From a virus: a stretch of DNA of 45,019 bases. The notes beneath the pieces are model-generated. The model made no database searches. It saw only the letters and a list, made by a program, of their open reading frames with translations, and was not told where the DNA came from. Within the stretch, counting starts at the first letter, position 1, and each line of letters begins with the position of its first letter. A program made the position numbers and the translations under genes. The stretch covers positions 1 to 45,019 of the IMG/VR virus record IMGVR_UViG_3300048020_000066. One strand, 5' to 3'. Of the stretch, positions 13,918-21,817 are shown piece by piece.

Positions 13918-14328
13918 TTAGGGATTTGACGACCCAATTGAGTATTTTGTTGTCAATTTCCATTCATTTTTTTCACGAAATGGAATGATTTTTATCTGAC
14001 TCAATGGTGCTTTTGGTTCGGAAACTTGATTTGAGTTGACTACTGAGACTAGTTTCCATTGTTCTAAAAGTGACACTATAGTGTTCCTTCTTGCAATGTC
14101 TGACTCATCTAAGTTGGACGGTTTACCGTCTAGTTTGAATAGTTCTTTAAAATGTGTTATGTAATACTTACCACGTTTGTGAAGTATATGACATGATTGG
14201 AATAGTTCCTTATCTTTACGAGAGGCTACACCAATACGTGAGAGTGTTTCTCTTATTTTTAAAAAATCTTCTTTTTCGGGGAATGTGACCTCTACTAGGT
14301 CTTTTACTATATCTTCTTGGTTATCCAT
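13918..14328 (-). CDS. regA: RegA translational repressor
   Basis: 136 aa; T4 RegA is 122. It binds ribosome-binding sites of early phage mRNAs and represses translation. Clear T4 matches: EDFLKIRETLSRIGVASRKDKELFQSCHILHKRGKYYITHFKELFKLDGK, split here by T4 landmarks QSCHIL, HFKE and DG; and EWKLTTKYSIG near the end (T4 EWKLVPKYTIGN). The start is ATG 14328, overlapping gene 62 by 8 nt; a GTG four codons upstream is possible. In T4 gene 43 follows immediately; here a promoter and accessory genes follow. Confidence 0.95.
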   Translation of the reverse strand: MDNQEDIVKDLVEVTFPEKEDFLKIRETLSRIGVASRKDKELFQSCHILHKRGKYYITHFKELFKLDGKPSNLDESDIARRNTIVSLLEQWKLVSVVNSNQVSEPKAPLSQIKIIPFREKNEWKLTTKYSIGSSNP

Positions 14329-14713
14329 TATCTCTACCACCAGTTTTCATTCTGTTTTTCAATTCACGATATTGTTTATCAGATAGTAGGTTGACATACT
14401 CTTTTGCCTCTCTTGTTGATATCTGATAATACTCTTTTATAGTATCGAGTTTTTTACTAACATAAGGTTTACTCCATTTAGAGAACCTTTGTCTTTTCCT
14501 AAGAGTATTTAGGAAAAAGAGGTATTGAAGACGGTTATCAGAACCATGTCTGATATTCATCTCGTTAGTAAGAAAAACAGAATCTTGGTGATAAGATAAT
14601 GCTTTATTAATTAAGAATGGTTGATATGCTTTCTCTTCAACCTCATCAACCATGAGGTTTTTTTTGTCGTAAGAGACCGACTTTACAAAATCAAAAGGAT
14701 TTCTTTTAGACAT
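14321..14713 (-). CDS. 62: Clamp loader small subunit gp62
   Basis: 130 aa, shorter than T4 gp62 (187) but typical of marine T4-like phages. With gp44 it forms the ATPase that loads the gp45 clamp. Recognised from position (44-x-62-regA) and motifs NPFDFVKSVS, YQPFLINKALSYHQDSVFL, NEMNIRH, LQYLFFLNTLRKRQRFSKW and the YYQISTREAKEYVNLLS helix. It overlaps the preceding and following genes by 8 nt each, so the replisome genes are translationally coupled. Confidence 0.9.
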   Translation of the reverse strand: MSKRNPFDFVKSVSYDKKNLMVDEVEEKAYQPFLINKALSYHQDSVFLTNEMNIRHGSDNRLQYLFFLNTLRKRQRFSKWSKPYVSKKLDTIKEYYQISTREAKEYVNLLSDKQYRELKNRMKTGGRDNG

Positions 14714-14975
14714 TTCTAAGATATTCGTATACTAGTTCTTCACCTTTGAGTTCTTCTCCAAAGTAAAGTGTATGACCGTCATGTGTATGTCTCTCAACAA
14801 GTCCACTATTGTATTGTATATCCATTACAGACCTTCCGTCTTCGGTATCTTGTGGTCTTGTATCATACCACATTGAACCAAGTGAATGTGCATGAACTGA
14901 CTTAACAGTTCTTGACCACTCCTCAGCTGCAAGTAAATCCCTCTGATATTGAACTCTCTCATCATATTGTGTCAT
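14706..14975 (-). CDS. Hypothetical protein, 89 aa
   Basis: Unrecognised protein between the 41-aa gene and gene 62. Features: a charged N-terminal helix (YDERVQYQRDLLAAEEWSRT), then a His- and Tyr-rich part (SVHAHSLGSMWYDTR, VERHTHDGHTLYFGEE). No signal or membrane segment. Its ATG overlaps the stop of the upstream small gene (ATGA), and its 3' end overlaps gene 62 by 8 nt. Probably co-translated with the clamp loader; function unknown. Confidence 0.82.
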   Translation of the reverse strand: MTQYDERVQYQRDLLAAEEWSRTVKSVHAHSLGSMWYDTRPQDTEDGRSVMDIQYNSGLVERHTHDGHTLYFGEELKGEELVYEYLRNV

Positions 14976-15097
14976 GTGTTGTCTCCATCTCTATATTCCA
15001 CACCGTGTTTGTTAAACATTCTATCTGCCTGTCTTTGAAAAGACTTTTCGATTTGTCTATCAAACCACCTAAAGAACCATTGTCTGAGTTTACCCAT
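14972..15097 (-). CDS. 41-aa basic protein between genes 44 and 62
   Basis: Short ORF linking gene 44 and the 89-aa gene with overlaps at both ends (start inside the last codons of gene 44, stop as ATGA with the next start). The sequence begins MGKLRQWFFRWFDRQIEKSF. It is strongly basic and amphipathic, rich in Arg, Trp and Phe, and ends in RDGDNT. The perfect packing between two genes supports it as real. No family recognised. Confidence 0.7.
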   Translation of the reverse strand: MGKLRQWFFRWFDRQIEKSFQRQADRMFNKHGVEYRDGDNT

Positions 15098-16037
15098 TTT
15101 TGAATTTACACTCCGACATGATTTCAGTTAAACATGCAACGAAATTGATTTCACTATCCATTGCAAATGCAGACTTGTATTGATAGTCTGCAATAAAAAG
15201 AACTGCAGCTGGAACACTAGAAGGTTCTAGTCTTTGTTCCAATGCATTGAAAACTTTTCTGTAAAGTGTATCGAAGTCGTTGTCACTATTCTGACCAACC
15301 CACTTCCTCATACCTTTCCAGTTCTTGTCTGCAATCATATCAATGAGAGGTGTAAGTTTCTCTTCGGCTAGTGTTGCAATAAGACCCGTGTCAATAACAC
15401 CACCAACACCATAACGTTGCACTTCATTGATACACCTTCTGAAATCGGGGAAGAACTTTAGAATAAGTTCTACTAAAACCTTTTCTTCATATTTGATATC
15501 TTCCAACTCACAAATCTCTTTAAGTCTTTGGAGGAAGACACCAGCAAGTGTTTGTTTATCTTTTGGTGTTAGTTTGAAATCTATTACAGTTGTTCTTGAA
15601 TGTAGTGGTTGTATTATTCTATTCTTGTAATTACAAGTGAATATGAATCTACAGTTAGAAGAGAACTCTTCAATAAAGTTTCTCAACGCAGGTTGAACTG
15701 AGTCTGCAGAAATATAATCTGCTTCGTCAAGGATTACAACCTTTGCACCACCACTTAAGGATACTGTAGAAGCAAAGTTTTTGATTTTGGTTCTTAGTGT
15801 GTCAATCAATCTACCTTCATCAGAACCATTGATAACGATAAAGTCTGCACCCATTTCATTACATAATGCTTTTGCAACTGTAGTTTTACCTACACCTGCT
15901 GTTCCACATAACATAAGATTGGGTATCTCACCTTGATTGACAAATTCTTTGAATGTCTCTTTAAGACTCTGAGGTAGTATCGTGTCCTCAATTGTTTGAG
16001 GACGATACTTTTCTACGAATAAAAATTCTTGTTTCAT
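15090..16037 (-). CDS. 44: Clamp loader large subunit gp44 (AAA+ ATPase)
   Basis: 315 aa (T4 gp44 is 319). ATPase motor of the clamp loader. Motifs: VEKYRPQTIEDTILP at the N-terminus, Walker A GTAGVGKTT (about 44-52), Walker B VVILDEADYIS, sensor 1 FIFTCNY, and the SRC-like arginine finger LHSRT. The ATG follows CTTATT; the nearest Shine-Dalgarno (GGAGG) lies about 19 nt upstream, at the end of a small ORF, which fits T4-type translational control of gene 44 by RegA. The upstream intergenic segment has a 7-bp inverted repeat. Confidence 0.96.
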   Translation of the reverse strand: MKQEFLFVEKYRPQTIEDTILPQSLKETFKEFVNQGEIPNLMLCGTAGVGKTTVAKALCNEMGADFIVINGSDEGRLIDTLRTKIKNFASTVSLSGGAKVVILDEADYISADSVQPALRNFIEEFSSNCRFIFTCNYKNRIIQPLHSRTTVIDFKLTPKDKQTLAGVFLQRLKEICELEDIKYEEKVLVELILKFFPDFRRCINEVQRYGVGGVIDTGLIATLAEEKLTPLIDMIADKNWKGMRKWVGQNSDNDFDTLYRKVFNALEQRLEPSSVPAAVLFIADYQYKSAFAMDSEINFVACLTEIMSECKFKNG

Positions 16038-16046
16038 AATAAGAAG

Positions 16047-16163
16047 TTAAAACCCCTCCGAATTAACTGTCATAAGAACCCTTGAAGATTGATGAGATGT
16101 CTTATGTCCCGTATGCATTGCAGAGACTAGCACAATACCTACACTATTATATAGGTTAAACAT
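16047..16163 (-). CDS. Possible 38-aa ORF between genes 45 and 44
   Basis: Short ORF starting inside the gene 45 stop region (ATGTTTAAC) and ending 9 nt before gene 44. Ser/Val/His-rich, begins MFNLYNSVGIVLVSAMHTGH. No own Shine-Dalgarno, but the overlap with gene 45 and the GGAGG near its end resemble a coupled leader peptide. The DNA also contains CATAAGA/TCTTATG as an inverted repeat with a 22-nt loop, so the segment may instead be a structured leader of gene 44. Confidence 0.3.
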   Translation of the reverse strand: MFNLYNSVGIVLVSAMHTGHKTSHQSSRVLMTVNSEGF

Positions 16164-16821
16164 TGTATTTGCTATCAGGCTCCAATGCAATAAAATATTC
16201 TAAATCCACATCTTTGTTATTAAAGTGTGAGATTCCTTTTGACGAAACTAGAACTTCATAGTTTCCGTCTAACACTTTAAGGTTCTCAATCTTAAAGTTC
16301 ATAGTGTATGAAACACCATTTCCCTCACCCACGATTCTTGAGAATGTGTTTGAAGTTGAATTTTTCTTATCAGTCACTTCCAACTTGATTGTTGTTCCGT
16401 CACTTGATAGGACTAAGTCACCTACACCTAGAACACTAGCTGCTTTCTGCAACTCGTTTAGAAGTGTAGAAGAGATATCAATACCGATTTCTGCATCAGG
16501 CATTGTTATCATTTTCTCGGGTGAAGTCACCATACCTTCACTTGCATAGAAATATGCAAGACTTGAATTGTTGTCTGCAACTGTTAAACTTGCATCACCA
16601 AATTGAAAGTCGGGGTCTTCCAGTAAACTGGTTGCACCTAAGAATTCAGGCAGATTGTAGATACTGAAATCTTGAGGAAAGTCCTCAGATACAGTTGCAA
16701 CTGCAAGAATGTTTTTCATATTAGAGATTGTTTGAAGTGTATTACCACTACTTACTTTAATCCCTTGGTTAATTGTTGAGAAGTTCTTTAGAACGTCCCT
16801 CGTATCATTACTTATTTTCAT
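16156..16821 (-). CDS. 45: Sliding clamp gp45
   Basis: 221 aa (T4 gp45 is 228). Trimeric processivity clamp for gp43; in T4 it is also the mobile activator of late transcription with gp33/gp55. Recognisable N-terminus KISNDTRDVLKNFSTINQGIKV and the C-terminal FIALEPDSKYNV end. The start is the ATG at 16821 in a TGATG overlap with the DUF3310-like gene; AGGAGACTAAAAA lies upstream. Two proteins in this window (gp43 and the methyltransferase) carry C-terminal tails suited to bind it, and gp55 a weaker one. Confidence 0.95.
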   Translation of the reverse strand: MKISNDTRDVLKNFSTINQGIKVSSGNTLQTISNMKNILAVATVSEDFPQDFSIYNLPEFLGATSLLEDPDFQFGDASLTVADNNSSLAYFYASEGMVTSPEKMITMPDAEIGIDISSTLLNELQKAASVLGVGDLVLSSDGTTIKLEVTDKKNSTSNTFSRIVGEGNGVSYTMNFKIENLKVLDGNYEVLVSSKGISHFNNKDVDLEYFIALEPDSKYNV

Positions 16822-17123
16822 CACTTTTTAGTCTCCTGTTTATCGTGAACATGAAGCATGAATAGACCATAATGTAAAACCTTTAGAAGGTCTGCTCTAT
16901 TCTTACCACCTTTTTTACCGTATCGTTGTGCATACTTCAATATGTTCCCGATACAAAAACCCTCACCATGTCCACTGTCAATAATAAATTCAGTGGATTG
17001 GTATTTGTTTAAACTATAATGTTGGGCATAGGTCTTATCAATATACTGGGAAAACTCCTTTAAGAGTTCTCCCTCGTTATATTTGTAGTCTATTGACTTT
17101 GATTTAACTTTTTTACCAAACAT
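16821..17123 (-). CDS. DUF3310-like protein
   Basis: 100 aa from ATG 17123 (ATG 17132 possible). The C-terminal half carries the DUF3310 signature: FCIGNILKYAQRYGKKGGKNRADLLKVLHYG, seen as the landmarks GNILKYAQRYGKKGG and DLLKVLHYGLFML. The family is frequent in phages and of uncertain function; some members are annotated as nucleotide kinase-like. The start lies next to the stop of the CobS-like ATPase gene and its TGA overlaps gene 45. It is probably an early gene, transcribed with the AAA protein and the replisome genes. Confidence 0.82.
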   Translation of the reverse strand: MFGKKVKSKSIDYKYNEGELLKEFSQYIDKTYAQHYSLNKYQSTEFIIDSGHGEGFCIGNILKYAQRYGKKGGKNRADLLKVLHYGLFMLHVHDKQETKK

Positions 17124-17124
17124 A

Positions 17125-18372
17125 TTAATCATTATACTCTGAAGACTCAGTTTCGTCAACTGGGTTTTCAGCATTTAGGTCGACACCTGCGTCGATTTTA
17201 GTGTAAAGGTCGAGGATACTATTTCTAGTCTCTTCGTCAAACCTTGAAATACACATTTGAATTGACTTCAGTTTGTCACCAAACATTCTGAATGCATTGA
17301 CAATGTGAACCAGTCTTCTAGTAGTGACAACATCATCTATCGCACCTTCATAGTAAGTTTTTCTGATTATGTCCGCCCAATCTACTAGTTTGGTCACGAA
17401 CTCTTCGTCAACGTCTCCACTGAGTTCCATTTCTTTTGCAAGAATTTTTCTCTCAGTAGTCACTGGTGGATATTCTTGTTGCATTGTGATTGCAAACCTT
17501 TCCAACATAGCTTCATTCATGATTTGAGTTCCAATGAACTTTCCATCTTCAGAACCTTGTCCTTTAGTGTTTGCAGTCGCAAGGATAGTGAAACCTTTAG
17601 CAGGTGTCACCCACTCACCAGTTTTCTTGATTAGGTATCCTTTACCTTCAAGAACTGATTGTAGACACATTAATTTGTTAGAACCCAAGTCAACTTCGTC
17701 TAAGAGAAGGACAGCACCTTTTCTCATAGCTTTGATAACAGGGCCTTCTCTGAAGACAACATTACCATTGACTAAAGTGTGACCACCCATTAGGTCGTCT
17801 TCATCAGTCTCAATAGTGATATTGACTCTGAAGAGTTCTCTCTTCAATTGAGCACAAGTTTGTTCAATCATTAATGTTTTACCATTACCACTTAGTCCAG
17901 TAATGAATACTGGGAAAAAGATTTTAGACTTGATTATGTTCTTGACATCTTTGAAGTGTCCGAAAGGAACATAGTTAGACATTTTCTCGGGAATGATTTT
18001 GACATTGTCATTCATATTAACAGAAGCAGTAGCAGCTGCAACTGGCATGTTAGAACTAGCAACTGGTGCTGGAACTGGAACAACTTTTGGTTGTTCTACT
18101 GGTGGGACAATTGCAGATTCAGTATATCCACCGTTGTATCCACCCATAACTTGAGTAAGATTGAAGACACCATTGTCTCTAAAATCATACCTTGAAGATT
18201 TAACCCAGTATGGGAATGAACCCACTGCATTAATTTCTTCTTTAGTAAAAACCGTCTGTTCGGGATATGACTTGGAAAGTGCTTCCAAAAATTCCTTCCT
18301 ATCGGGTGTAAAATGAAACGGTTTTCCACCAACGGTAATCGATTCATCTCTGTTATAACTTCTTTTATCCAT
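17125..18372 (-). CDS. cobS: CobS-like MoxR-type AAA+ ATPase
   Basis: 415 aa from ATG 18372, preferred because AAAGGAG precedes it; an ATG at 18408 lies 7 nt after a promoter -10 and would be nearly leaderless. The N-terminal about 110 aa are variable and include a Pro/Val/Ala linker. Walker A is GLSGNGKT, Walker B VLLLDEVD, sensor 1 ILATANT, and the C-terminal helical lid follows. Such proteins are annotated as cobalt chelatase subunit CobS in many marine T4-like phages, without the rest of cobalamin synthesis. The nearby CobT-like VWA protein suggests a MoxR/VWA remodelling pair. Confidence 0.9.
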   Translation of the reverse strand: MDKRSYNRDESITVGGKPFHFTPDRKEFLEALSKSYPEQTVFTKEEINAVGSFPYWVKSSRYDFRDNGVFNLTQVMGGYNGGYTESAIVPPVEQPKVVPVPAPVASSNMPVAAATASVNMNDNVKIIPEKMSNYVPFGHFKDVKNIIKSKIFFPVFITGLSGNGKTLMIEQTCAQLKRELFRVNITIETDEDDLMGGHTLVNGNVVFREGPVIKAMRKGAVLLLDEVDLGSNKLMCLQSVLEGKGYLIKKTGEWVTPAKGFTILATANTKGQGSEDGKFIGTQIMNEAMLERFAITMQQEYPPVTTERKILAKEMELSGDVDEEFVTKLVDWADIIRKTYYEGAIDDVVTTRRLVHIVNAFRMFGDKLKSIQMCISRFDEETRNSILDLYTKIDAGVDLNAENPVDETESSEYND

Positions 18373-18415
18373 ATAGTCTCCTTTTAAGTTATTAGTTATT
18401 TTTCTCATCTTGTAT

Positions 18416-18445
18416 AGTATACTAAAAAGTGAAGGTCATTGTCAA
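18416..18445 (-). promoter_or_regulatory. Early promoter of the CobS-like gene (conserved repeat copy 1)
   Basis: TTGACA (18440-18445), 18-nt spacer, TATACT (18416-18421). The spacer ends in TCACTTTTTAG, shared with the promoters at 21248 and 21784. The -10 is 7 nt before an ATG at 18408. Confidence 0.85.
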
Positions 18446-18450
18446 GTGTT

Positions 18451-18693
18451 TTACTTAATTGATTCAAATCTAGTTCCCATTTTTAGTTGTTGTTTCTCAT
18501 TCAACTCACCACCATTATTGACCCAAATTCTAAATGCAAAACATTCCTTCTCTTCGGACTTGCATTCATTGAACATAGGACAATCATATCTGACGCAGGG
18601 TGAAGGCCCCACGTCCATAACTGCATCTGCAAATTTACTATAATCGTTTACAGTTGAGATGTAGTAAGCTGGGTCGACTTGTAATGTCTTCAT
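18451..18693 (-). CDS. Small Cys-cluster protein, 80 aa
   Basis: Unrecognised protein with four Cys in C-x4-C-x5-C-x6-C spacing (PCVRYDCPMFNECKSEEKEC, about 33-51), suggesting a bound zinc or Fe-S cluster. The N-terminus resembles a short helix-strand unit; the C-terminal part is charged (NNGGELNEKQQLK). The start overlaps the previous stop (ATGA). It lies downstream of the CobT-like gene and just before the CobS-like promoter. Function unknown; a small metal-binding partner of the CobS/CobT pair is a guess. Confidence 0.8.
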   Translation of the reverse strand: MKTLQVDPAYYISTVNDYSKFADAVMDVGPSPCVRYDCPMFNECKSEEKECFAFRIWVNNGGELNEKQQLKMGTRFESIK

Positions 18694-18893
18694 TGTGTTT
18701 TCTCCATAATTGTTTGTAAAGTGTATCTGTTATCCAGTAGTGTCACTTCAAAAGTGTCTAGGATATAATCGTGTTCCACGATATAAGGTGCTTCCTCATT
18801 TCTTGATTGTAGAATCATAACCCTATTGGTAAAATCCCTGTAATCGTCTCTCTCTAAAATGAATGTTTCATTCATCATATATTTTGCTTCCAT
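18690..18893 (-). CDS. Hypothetical protein, 67 aa
   Basis: Unrecognised small acidic protein with alternating beta/alpha pattern (NETFILERDDYRDFTNRVMI, DTFEVTLLDNRYTLQTIME). No Cys, membrane or signal features. The start is coupled to the CobT-like stop (TAATG) and its own stop overlaps the next start, so it is made with both neighbours. Function unknown. Confidence 0.78.
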   Translation of the reverse strand: MEAKYMMNETFILERDDYRDFTNRVMILQSRNEEAPYIVEHDYILDTFEVTLLDNRYTLQTIMEKTQ

Positions 18894-21241
18894 TATGCTA
18901 TCTCCTTAATGAATTCATTGGTTAAAAATCTTGAAGTAGTTTTAGACTTTTGGTTTCTTTTGAAAGCAGCTAGAACTCTAACTTTTTTCGCATCGACCAA
19001 TTCTTCGTCTAACTCATCGGTTCCTTCAGTTCCGATTGAACTTGCAGAGGTAATGAAGAGTTTGTTATATCCGTGACAGTTAACAACCATTCCAGTTTTT
19101 CTACACTGCAACCACTCAGTTTTGTAATCTGAATAGTATTCTGTTTTTTTAACTTCACTGTAGATTTGAACAAAGTCTTGTTTCTTACCAACAACAAAGT
19201 ATCCAGTGACAATGACACCAGTTTCTTTAGAAATCCAGTCAAGGATATTCTGAGTTCTTTTGAAGTCACCACCTCTGTAATATCTTCCAGTAGATATTGG
19301 GTAGACTCTTCTTGAATATGGGTCAATGATTTCAATATGTTGGTCAACATTCCATGTATCCATTTCTTCATTAGTTTGTTCTTTGATTTGAGCATTAGTC
19401 TCTTCAGTTCTCTGAAGAACATCAGAACCATGAGAATAACCATCAGTGATAACTGTTAGGATTGATTTCTCAATACCATATTCTTTTTGGAAATCTCTGA
19501 GAAGTGTTCTCATTGAAAATAGTGTATGGTCAAGAGGTGTTCCACCAAGACCGAATCTTTGAGGAACAGAATATCTTGGAAGGTAAATGTAATACCCGTC
19601 ATATTCTTGGACATAGTGTGTTCCCTCGAACCAGTCATTCCAAATTTCAACTGACTTCTCAAATTTTCTTCCATAACCACTTAGTCTATCTGCAAAGTAG
19701 TCATTCCAAATCTGAGAAATATACATAAACATTTCTTTGTATTCTCTAGTGTTTTGTTTGTCTGAGAATAGTTCAAGTAATTGTCCATTGTCTCTTCTAT
19801 ATCCGTCTTCGTCTCTCTCGTAATTGTCTGAGAAGAGATAAACTCTGTGAGGAATGTTTGCTTTTCTGCAGAACATTGTTAGGACAAGTGCTTGTTCGAT
19901 TAGGTCAAGAACCTCATCGTGGATAGAACCACTCCAGTCAATCATTACGTTAACACCATGGTTCTCACCTTCAGGCAAGTAAGTCACTCTTTTGAAAATG
20001 TCATCAACAATCTGATATTTTGCAAGAGCATTCATATCAAGTTTTCCAGTTTTACCACTGAAGGCATGAACAGCTCTTTTTGCAGATTGTTTCATTTCGA
20101 ATTCCTTCACCATATGATTCACAATCTTTTTGTTTTTAGCTTCTAGTTTGTTCATAGTGTGAAGTGCAACTTCTTTGTTTTGTGCATTACTGTCTTTAAA
20201 GAATGATTCTCTCATATCTTTTAGTAAATCTTTGTAAGACACTTTGACACTTCTCATCATGTCATTTTCTTTTGTGTATTTGTCTTTGAGGTCAACACTG
20301 ATTTTGATAATGTTTTCTTCTGAATATAACTGACCTTCGTTGTTATGTGCATTGTGTTCAGTGATTGATTCCCTTGCACCGTCTTCGTCATCATACTCAC
20401 CACTGGAAGCTTCTTTACCACCAGTCATTTTTCTTTGTGACTTACCTTCTTCTTCAGTTTCTTCTTCAGACTCTTCCTCACCTTCTTCTTTTTCTTCTCC
20501 GTCTTCAGAGTTTTCTGAATCTCCTATCTCGGGAAGGTTGTCTTCGTCTTCGTAATCTTCGTCTGAATCACCGAAGTCATTGTCAAACTCTTCTGACTCA
20601 TCTCCGTCTTCGTCTTCTTCTTCATCACCAATGTCAAACATTTGAGGAACCATTTTTAAATCGTCTTCAGTTCTTGTCTCATTCTCTTTTGACCATTCGT
20701 AAATTGCAGTTGCACATTCAACAACCTCTTCCCAAGTCTGACATCTGTTAGACCAGTCTAAGAATTCTTGTTCTTCTTGAGTGAGTTTGATTTGAATCCT
20801 TGAACCACATTTTGTGATAAGGTTGATTTTATCAATCAATGAAAGTTCTTGTAGATTTCTATCTTTGATTCCAAAGAAATCCATATCCATTAATTCATTG
20901 TATGCTTTGTAAAATGATTTTCTAAGACCTTGATATTTGTTCTTAATCATTTTCTCAATCCTAACGTCTTCAACAACATTAAGATATCCTTTAAGTGTTC
21001 TGTTTTTTGTCACTGCAGAATGAACACCTTCATATGGTGTATTCAGTGCATGAGATACTTCATGACCCATAAACAAGTCATAAAGTTCGGGTGAGATTTC
21101 GTCTTTAAGAATAGGACAACAAAGTATTCTATTCTCTAAATCGAAATATGCAGTTGGAACCTTCTTATGAACTATAGTAAGGTTTTCGGTAGCCATTAAC
21201 TTGGCAAGTGAGTCTTTTTGGTTTCTTATTGAATTTGTCAT
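18893..21241 (-). CDS. cobT: CobT-like VWA-domain protein with HExxH motif
   Basis: 782 aa. The N-terminal part has a metallopeptidase-like H60-E-x-x-H64 (GHEVSHALNTP). A long acidic low-complexity stretch (about 200-310) links to a helical middle. A von Willebrand A domain begins near 440 with MIDAS DWSGS and later LTVITDGYSHGSD. The layout matches CobT-like partners of CobS/MoxR ATPases, which transmit ATP-driven remodelling to targets; many phages label it peptidase. The promoter -10 TATACT ends 6 nt before the ATG and there is no Shine-Dalgarno: leaderless early mRNA predicted. The exact substrate is unknown. Confidence 0.88.
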   Translation of the reverse strand: MTNSIRNQKDSLAKLMATENLTIVHKKVPTAYFDLENRILCCPILKDEISPELYDLFMGHEVSHALNTPYEGVHSAVTKNRTLKGYLNVVEDVRIEKMIKNKYQGLRKSFYKAYNELMDMDFFGIKDRNLQELSLIDKINLITKCGSRIQIKLTQEEQEFLDWSNRCQTWEEVVECATAIYEWSKENETRTEDDLKMVPQMFDIGDEEEDEDGDESEEFDNDFGDSDEDYEDEDNLPEIGDSENSEDGEEKEEGEEESEEETEEEGKSQRKMTGGKEASSGEYDDEDGARESITEHNAHNNEGQLYSEENIIKISVDLKDKYTKENDMMRSVKVSYKDLLKDMRESFFKDSNAQNKEVALHTMNKLEAKNKKIVNHMVKEFEMKQSAKRAVHAFSGKTGKLDMNALAKYQIVDDIFKRVTYLPEGENHGVNVMIDWSGSIHDEVLDLIEQALVLTMFCRKANIPHRVYLFSDNYERDEDGYRRDNGQLLELFSDKQNTREYKEMFMYISQIWNDYFADRLSGYGRKFEKSVEIWNDWFEGTHYVQEYDGYYIYLPRYSVPQRFGLGGTPLDHTLFSMRTLLRDFQKEYGIEKSILTVITDGYSHGSDVLQRTEETNAQIKEQTNEEMDTWNVDQHIEIIDPYSRRVYPISTGRYYRGGDFKRTQNILDWISKETGVIVTGYFVVGKKQDFVQIYSEVKKTEYYSDYKTEWLQCRKTGMVVNCHGYNKLFITSASSIGTEGTDELDEELVDAKKVRVLAAFKRNQKSKTTSRFLTNEFIKEIA

Positions 21242-21247
21242 ATTATT

Positions 21248-21277
21248 AGTATACTAAAAAGTGAGAGTCATTGTCAA
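21248..21277 (-). promoter_or_regulatory. Early promoter of the CobT-like gene (repeat copy 2)
   Basis: TTGACA (21272-21277), 18-nt spacer ending TCACTTTTTAG, TATACT (21248-21253), then AATAAT and ATG. Nearly identical to copies at 18416-18445 and 21784-21813. Confidence 0.87.
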
Positions 21278-21280
21278 CCC

Positions 21281-21553
21281 CTAGGAACAAAATAATTCCC
21301 AAGCACCGCTGACACCTATTGCAGAGTTATCACAACCTTGTCCTTCAAAGAACCATTCTAGTTTTAAACCTTTGAAATCGTCCAAGTATATTATTGTTTC
21401 GAACCAGTCGTCAACTCTATGACTTCCAATCTTCTCAAAGAATTTACCTTTTATAAAGTTTTCATGAACTTCAGTCACGTGTCCTTCATATTCTAATTCA
21501 TTTTGAGTAAACCTAATTTGGTCATACTCTCTCATTATTTCAGTTAAATTCAT
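21281..21553 (-). CDS. Hypothetical protein, 90 aa
   Basis: Starts at ATG 21553, behind GAGGTGTTAGT and overlapping the previous stop by ATGA; the frame is open to 21571 but that lies within the upstream gene. Predicted alpha/beta protein (LTEIMREYDQIRFTQ, FFEKIGSHRVDDWFETIIYLDDF). It ends in GAWELFCS. No membrane segment. Probably an early gene from the promoter at 21784. Function unknown. Confidence 0.78.
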   Translation of the reverse strand: MNLTEIMREYDQIRFTQNELEYEGHVTEVHENFIKGKFFEKIGSHRVDDWFETIIYLDDFKGLKLEWFFEGQGCDNSAIGVSGAWELFCS

Positions 21554-21756
21554 ACTAACACCTCGTCCCACATTTGAGACACTAAGACACTTCTTGCATA
21601 GTCTATGATATTTGCACCATGCACGTCATCTCCAGTGAATTTAGACACTTTATATACGTTTACTATATTAAGATTAGACATTACGTCCATATCGGACATA
21701 GAATCAACGTCTAGTATGATTCCGTCCATTATTTGGTCGTTATAGATATTTGACAT
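21550..21756 (-). CDS. Hypothetical protein, 68 aa
   Basis: Small acidic protein rich in Asp, Met and Val (IILDVDSMSDMDVMSNLNIV). Preceded by AAAGGAG 7 nt before the ATG and by the early promoter repeat copy 3, giving a leader of about 20 nt. It is coupled to the following 90-aa gene. No family recognised. Confidence 0.78.
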   Translation of the reverse strand: MSNIYNDQIMDGIILDVDSMSDMDVMSNLNIVNVYKVSKFTGDDVHGANIIDYARSVLVSQMWDEVLV

Positions 21757-21783
21757 ATTTACTCCTTTTTTTAATACTCTACT

Positions 21784-21813
21784 AGTATACTAAAAAGTGA
21801 GGGTTATTGTCAA
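21784..21813 (-). promoter_or_regulatory. Early promoter (repeat copy 3)
   Basis: TTGACA (21808-21813), 18-nt spacer ending TCACTTTTTAG, TATACT (21784-21789). The -35 box lies directly at the 3' end of the 2OG-oxygenase gene. It drives the 68- and 90-aa genes. Confidence 0.87.
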
Positions 21814-21817
21814 GTTT

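Noticed and set aside
20340-20751. Plus-strand Ser/Leu-rich frames opposite the CobT-like gene
   Set aside because: Artefact of the GAA/GAC-rich acidic tract of that gene; no start signal and extreme low complexity.
18893-21241. Integral cobalamin-synthesis role for the CobT/CobS-like pair
   Set aside because: No CobN or other cobalamin genes here, and MoxR/VWA pairs have many other roles; kept as similarity only.
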